A stretch of 8,893 nucleotides of DNA from Clostridiales bacterium (GTDB taxonomy: Bacteria; Bacillota_A; Clostridia; Oscillospirales; Oscillospiraceae), in the NCBI GenBank assembly GCA_022777455.1, contig JALFGI010000270.1, positions 1-8,893 of the forward strand. The letters run 5' to 3'. Shown here piece after piece: positions 6,093 to 8,893 of the stretch. Below the pieces are notes generated by a model. That model was not told where the DNA came from, made no database searches, and saw only the letters and a list, made by a program, of their open reading frames with translations. Position 1 is the first letter of the stretch; each line of letters opens with the position of its first letter. The position numbers and the translations under genes were made by a program.

Positions 6093-7793
6093 TTATCGAT
6101 AGAAAGTATTTCCGCCGATAAATTCCCGGACAATGCTGGTAGGAGGAATTTCGTCATCCACATCTGCCTCCCGGATATAATTCAGGATTTTTACAATGGA
6201 GCGAACCTCATCGAAGCAGCTATCCTCCGGCGTGATTTGGGTAAGCAGGGGGAAAATATGCTTTTTCAGCACTGCCAGCTCGTAAAGGGTGGAGCTGTTG
6301 AAAATCACATCCGCATTCTCCTGGAAGGGGAAAATCCAGCGTTTCTCCCCTCTCTGAACGGACTCCCACATGGAAATGGTCCTCTGAACCGAAGATCCAC
6401 GGGTTTCGTAGTCCCGGACGATCCGGCGCAGCAAGCGCAGGTAGCTGGTTGGAATTCGGTTGTGGTTGTCCAGATTCAGCGGCAGCAGCGGACTGACGTA
6501 GAGCTTGAAGATTTCATTTTCCGCCACATCCTTTGGAACCATTTGCGGATTCAGGCCATGAATGCCCTCCACAATGATAACGGAGTTGTTTCCCAGCTTC
6601 AGTTTTCGCCCGTTCCACTCCCGCCTTCCTGTTACGAAATTGAAGGTAGGCAGCGCGGTTTCCTTTTCGGCCAGCAAATCCGCAATGTTGGAACGGAACA
6701 GGTCGGTATCCAGGGTATTGATATGCTCCAAATCCAATTTACCGTCCGGACCGGGAAGGATTTTGTCCCGGTCGATATAGTAATCATCCAGGCTCATGAG
6801 AATGGGCTTTTTCCCATGCACCCGCAGCTGGGTAGCCAGGCGGTTGGCGGAGGTGGTCTTGCCGGAGGAGCTGGGACCAGCCAGCATGACAACCCTGGCA
6901 TTTCGCTGGCAGACCATATCCGCAATCTGGGAAAAGCGCTTTTCGTGGAGCGCTTCATTGACACGAATCAGCTCCCGAATGCTGCCGGACACGGTTTTCC
7001 GGTTCAGATCCGCCGCGGTCTCGCATTCCATCAGCGTCCCCCAATGCTCACCTTCGGAAAACACAGAGAAGAAATTGGGGCTATCCTTAAATACAGTGGG
7101 CCGGTTTGGCTCCAGATCGTCGGGGTACAGCAGGATGAATCCTCCTTCTGCGGGAATGATGTTCCAAACCGTGAGATACCCGGAGGAAGGGAGCATTTCG
7201 CCGAAGAAGTAATCAGAAAAGTCCTTGTAATAATACTCGTCAAAGGTTTCCGAATCGTACCATTGGAGCAGTTCCGCCTTGTCCCGCTGATTGTTATTTT
7301 CGTATTGCCGGATTGCCTCCTGAAGGGGCACACGTCTGCGGATCAGCGGAAAATCCTCCCGGATGTCCTGCTGCATCTGATCCTTTAGTGTTTCAACAGA
7401 AAATCCTTGGCAGTTCTTCACGGAAATGTACACACTGTTGCCCATGGTGCAGCTGATTTTTGCCGTTCCCCCAGGCCAGCGCTTGCGGATGGCAAGAAAC
7501 ACAAGAAAGCATGCCGTCCGGGTGTACACCTTTTTACCGGAACCATCGGAATACCGCAGAAGGTGGATTTCGCCCTTGGATGCAGCCATGGCACGGCGGA
7601 CGGAGGCACTTTCCGGCGTAGAATCGGACGCGCGGACGGGAATATAATTCAACGTGAACACCTCTCCGGCAATCTTAGCTGCCAGAGGGCGTGTTTGAAG
7701 TTCGTCTGTGTCCATGTGATTTTGGATGATGATCTCCCGCAGGGATTCCCCTGCCTGCGCCTGCACGGCGGTTCCATCAATCATCAACTGCAT
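6093..7793 (-). CDS. Nucleoside kinase (uridine kinase family) with N-terminal TGS/ThrRS-like region
   Basis: A 566-residue fusion-type kinase. Residues about 1-55 resemble a TGS domain (MQLMIDGTAVQAQAGESLREII). About 70-220 resembles the second additional (editing) domain of threonyl-tRNA synthetase, but the place where the HxxxH motif is expected reads RTACFL, so it looks inactive. From about 295 to the end is a P-loop phosphoribulokinase/uridine kinase domain: Walker A GPSSSGKTT (306-314), SLDDYYIDRDK (334-344), DTDLF, and VIIVEGIHGLNP. It probably phosphorylates uridine or a related nucleoside with a nucleoside triphosphate in the cytoplasm (salvage). This architecture is known in Clostridia and Thermotogae and is usually named nucleoside kinase. 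The ATG at 7793 is chosen over an in-frame ATG at 7814 because it has GGAGGTG six bases upstream, while the earlier one has no RBS and lies about five bases from the predicted transcript start. Confidence 0.92.
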   Translation of the reverse strand: MQLMIDGTAVQAQAGESLREIIIQNHMDTDELQTRPLAAKIAGEVFTLNYIPVRASDSTPESASVRRAMAASKGEIHLLRYSDGSGKKVYTRTACFLVFLAIRKRWPGGTAKISCTMGNSVYISVKNCQGFSVETLKDQMQQDIREDFPLIRRRVPLQEAIRQYENNNQRDKAELLQWYDSETFDEYYYKDFSDYFFGEMLPSSGYLTVWNIIPAEGGFILLYPDDLEPNRPTVFKDSPNFFSVFSEGEHWGTLMECETAADLNRKTVSGSIRELIRVNEALHEKRFSQIADMVCQRNARVVMLAGPSSSGKTTSANRLATQLRVHGKKPILMSLDDYYIDRDKILPGPDGKLDLEHINTLDTDLFRSNIADLLAEKETALPTFNFVTGRREWNGRKLKLGNNSVIIVEGIHGLNPQMVPKDVAENEIFKLYVSPLLPLNLDNHNRIPTSYLRLLRRIVRDYETRGSSVQRTISMWESVQRGEKRWIFPFQENADVIFNSSTLYELAVLKKHIFPLLTQITPEDSCFDEVRSIVKILNYIREADVDDEIPPTSIVREFIGGNTFYR

Positions 7794-7799
7794 ATTCTG

Positions 7800-7806
7800 C
7801 ACCTCC
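7800..7806 (-). promoter_or_regulatory. Ribosome binding site fixing the kinase start at 7793
   Basis: GGAGGTG, a seven-base match to the anti-Shine-Dalgarno, six bases before the ATG. It lies within the reading frame of the longer alternative start at 7814, which argues against that alternative. Confidence 0.85.
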
Positions 7807-7825
7807 GATTTCATCTGTTTTGGAA

Positions 7826-7854
7826 ATCATAGCACATTTTCATTTCAATTGCAA
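7826..7854 (-). promoter_or_regulatory. SigA-type extended -10 promoter of the nucleoside kinase gene
   Basis: TTGCAA (7854-7849), a 17-base spacer, and TATGAT (7831-7826) preceded by TGC. The predicted start is near 7819, about 26 bases before the ATG at 7793. No terminator is visible between the spoIID-type stop and this promoter, so some read-through from upstream is possible. Confidence 0.8.
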
Positions 7855-7860
7855 TTCAAA
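7843..7860. repeat. Near-perfect 18-bp palindrome over the kinase -35 box
   Basis: TTTCAATTGCAATTCAAA has dyad symmetry about 7851/7852 with a single mismatched pair and a perfect AATTGCAATT core. It covers the -35 box. It could be an operator, but the AT-rich composition makes a chance origin fairly likely. Confidence 0.35.
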
Positions 7861-7876
7861 TTCAGAAAAGCGGCGG

Positions 7877-8857
7877 CTATTGATGATTTATTCCAGGGAA
7901 GCTCTGATTTTCCTCCTCCAATTCCGGGATTGTTTTCAGTTCGGTTCCCGTATAGTAATATTGCAGGATTTCCTCATAAGTCTTTCCCTCCAGAGCCATG
8001 GCATCGGCGCCGTATTGGCTCATGCCTACCCTGTGGCCGTAGCCTACGGTATGGAAGAATACCACATCATTTTCTATGGTGACGGAAAACCGTGTGGAGC
8101 GCAGGTCCAGCGCTTTACGAAGGTCCGTCCCGGAAAAGGTTCGGTTTCCGATTCCCACGCTGGCAACCCCTCCGCCGTTTGTAAATTGCCAGTCGTGGAA
8201 CCATGCCTCCGGATCGTCTCCCAAGCGGGTATGTAATGCTTCTTCCAGATACGCGGCAGAAAAGGCTTTGCTCTGTTCCCTCTCCGGCTCCTCCTCAGGA
8301 CTTTCTTTGGCGGCCAGATAGGGATAGTCATTTCCCCAGACCGCAGCGGCATCCTCCGTATAGCCGCCGGAGCTGGAAAAATAGGTGGCTTCAATCAATT
8401 CACCGCCGTAGGTAACGACCGTCCCGGCAGTAGCCTGTACTGCATTTCTGATCTTTTTCACTTCTTCCTCCGTACCGTAATAGCGAATATAATTTTCTTC
8501 CGAAACATATCCCTGGCAGCAGGAAGAATGGATACACAGAGAATGGTCCCCGTGCTTTCCTCCGGTGGTGACCGCTTTCCACGCGAAGGTACGCGCTACC
8601 ACCGCCTGGGCTTTCAACGCTTCTTCCTCAAATTCCGCCGGCATTTCCGCCAGCACCACCCCACACACATAGGTTTCCAGGTCCATTACAGTCTGTTCCG
8701 TGCCCCAATTGACGGCGACGGAGGGGGCCTGGAGTGTAAACCGCGGTCCGGACAGGTCTGTATTCCACAAATCAAATCGGGCGGCCCCAAGAAGCATGGC
8801 AGGAAGCAAAAACGCCATCATAAAAATCTGTAACAGAAATGTTTTGATTGATTTCAT
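7877..8857 (-). CDS. spoIID: SpoIID/LytB domain sporulation protein (stage II sporulation protein D-like lytic transglycosylase)
   Basis: A 326-residue envelope protein. SpoIID is a lytic transglycosylase of the SpoIID-SpoIIM-SpoIIP machine that thins septal peptidoglycan during engulfment of the forespore. An N-terminal signal anchor covers about residues 6-26. The SpoIID domain starts with DLETYVCGVVLAEMPAEF (59-76), where Glu71 fits the catalytic glutamate, then LKAQAVVARTFA. A His/Cys cluster follows (HGDHSLCIHSSCC, 102-114), then the FSSSGGYTE block and the closing GYGHRVGMSQYGADAMA motif. The acidic stretch SPEEEPEREQSK (about 185-196) is probably a surface loop. Length is typical. GGAGGG lies seven bases before the ATG. 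Upstream, TGGTATCCT could be an extended -10, but its -35 is beyond the window; I do not see a clear SigE consensus. A SpoIID paralogue acting elsewhere in wall metabolism is the main alternative. Confidence 0.9.
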   Translation of the reverse strand: MKSIKTFLLQIFMMAFLLPAMLLGAARFDLWNTDLSGPRFTLQAPSVAVNWGTEQTVMDLETYVCGVVLAEMPAEFEEEALKAQAVVARTFAWKAVTTGGKHGDHSLCIHSSCCQGYVSEENYIRYYGTEEEVKKIRNAVQATAGTVVTYGGELIEATYFSSSGGYTEDAAAVWGNDYPYLAAKESPEEEPEREQSKAFSAAYLEEALHTRLGDDPEAWFHDWQFTNGGGVASVGIGNRTFSGTDLRKALDLRSTRFSVTIENDVVFFHTVGYGHRVGMSQYGADAMALEGKTYEEILQYYYTGTELKTIPELEEENQSFPGINHQ

Positions 8858-8893
8858 GGTTCGTCCCTCCGTTGCAGCAATAGGATACCACGT

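Noticed and set aside
6066..7388. Plus-strand open frame of 440 codons opposite the nucleoside kinase
   Set aside because: The opposite strand encodes a kinase with an intact Walker A motif, promoter and RBS; the plus frame starts inside the double-hairpin region and has no RBS or motif.
1..8893. CRISPR arrays, insertion sequences, tRNA or rRNA genes, phage or defence genes
   Set aside because: I found no direct repeats with spacers, no terminal inverted repeats, no transposase or integrase motifs and no cloverleaf-like sequence; the region reads as stable chromosomal housekeeping DNA.

Overview
The window looks like a chromosomal housekeeping region of a spore-forming, Gram-positive member of the Clostridia, probably Oscillospiraceae/Ruminococcaceae-like. 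The grounds are the sporulation genes (a SpoIID-type protein and a YtfJ/GerW-type protein), the scpA-scpB-DUF2953-ytfJ-carboxypeptidase-rluB gene order, strong GGAGG-type ribosome binding sites, SigA-like promoters with extended TGn -10 boxes, and a moderately GC-rich composition. The lineage is an inference from protein resemblance, not a database result. I see no transposase, phage gene, tRNA, rRNA or CRISPR array.

Layout, left to right. At 1-1185, on the minus strand, a MurR/RpiR-family regulator overlaps the start of a flavoprotein of the HI0933/YhiN family, which runs off the left edge. A bidirectional-looking hairpin terminator (1236-1276) separates this pair from a six-gene minus-strand operon (5514 down to 1280): scpA, scpB, a DUF2953 membrane protein, ytfJ, a D-Ala-D-Ala carboxypeptidase and an rRNA pseudouridine synthase. 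Most junctions overlap by 1 or 4 bases. The operon has a near-ideal SigA promoter (5568-5596) whose spacer holds a perfect 14-bp inverted repeat. Divergently, at 5694-6011 on the plus strand, lies a 105-residue three-helix membrane protein that I cannot name, with its own extended -10 promoter, RBS and terminator. It converges on a long minus-strand nucleoside (uridine) kinase with a ThrRS-like N-terminal half (6093-7793), and the gap between them holds two adjacent hairpins. The kinase has its own promoter. Upstream of it, also on the minus strand, is a complete spoIID-type gene (7877-8857).

How the genes fit together. ScpA and ScpB form the kleisin/accessory part of the SMC condensin. The carboxypeptidase and the SpoIID protein act on peptidoglycan, and the YtfJ-type protein acts in spores, so chromosome segregation, wall remodelling and sporulation functions are clustered here. 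The pseudouridine synthase is a ribosome-maturation enzyme carried at the operon end.

Nothing amounts to a clearly new biological system. The items most worth a second look are the unnamed small membrane protein, the palindromes inside two promoters, the asymmetric double hairpin, the degenerate editing-type domain in the kinase and the paired cysteines in the RpiR-type regulator.
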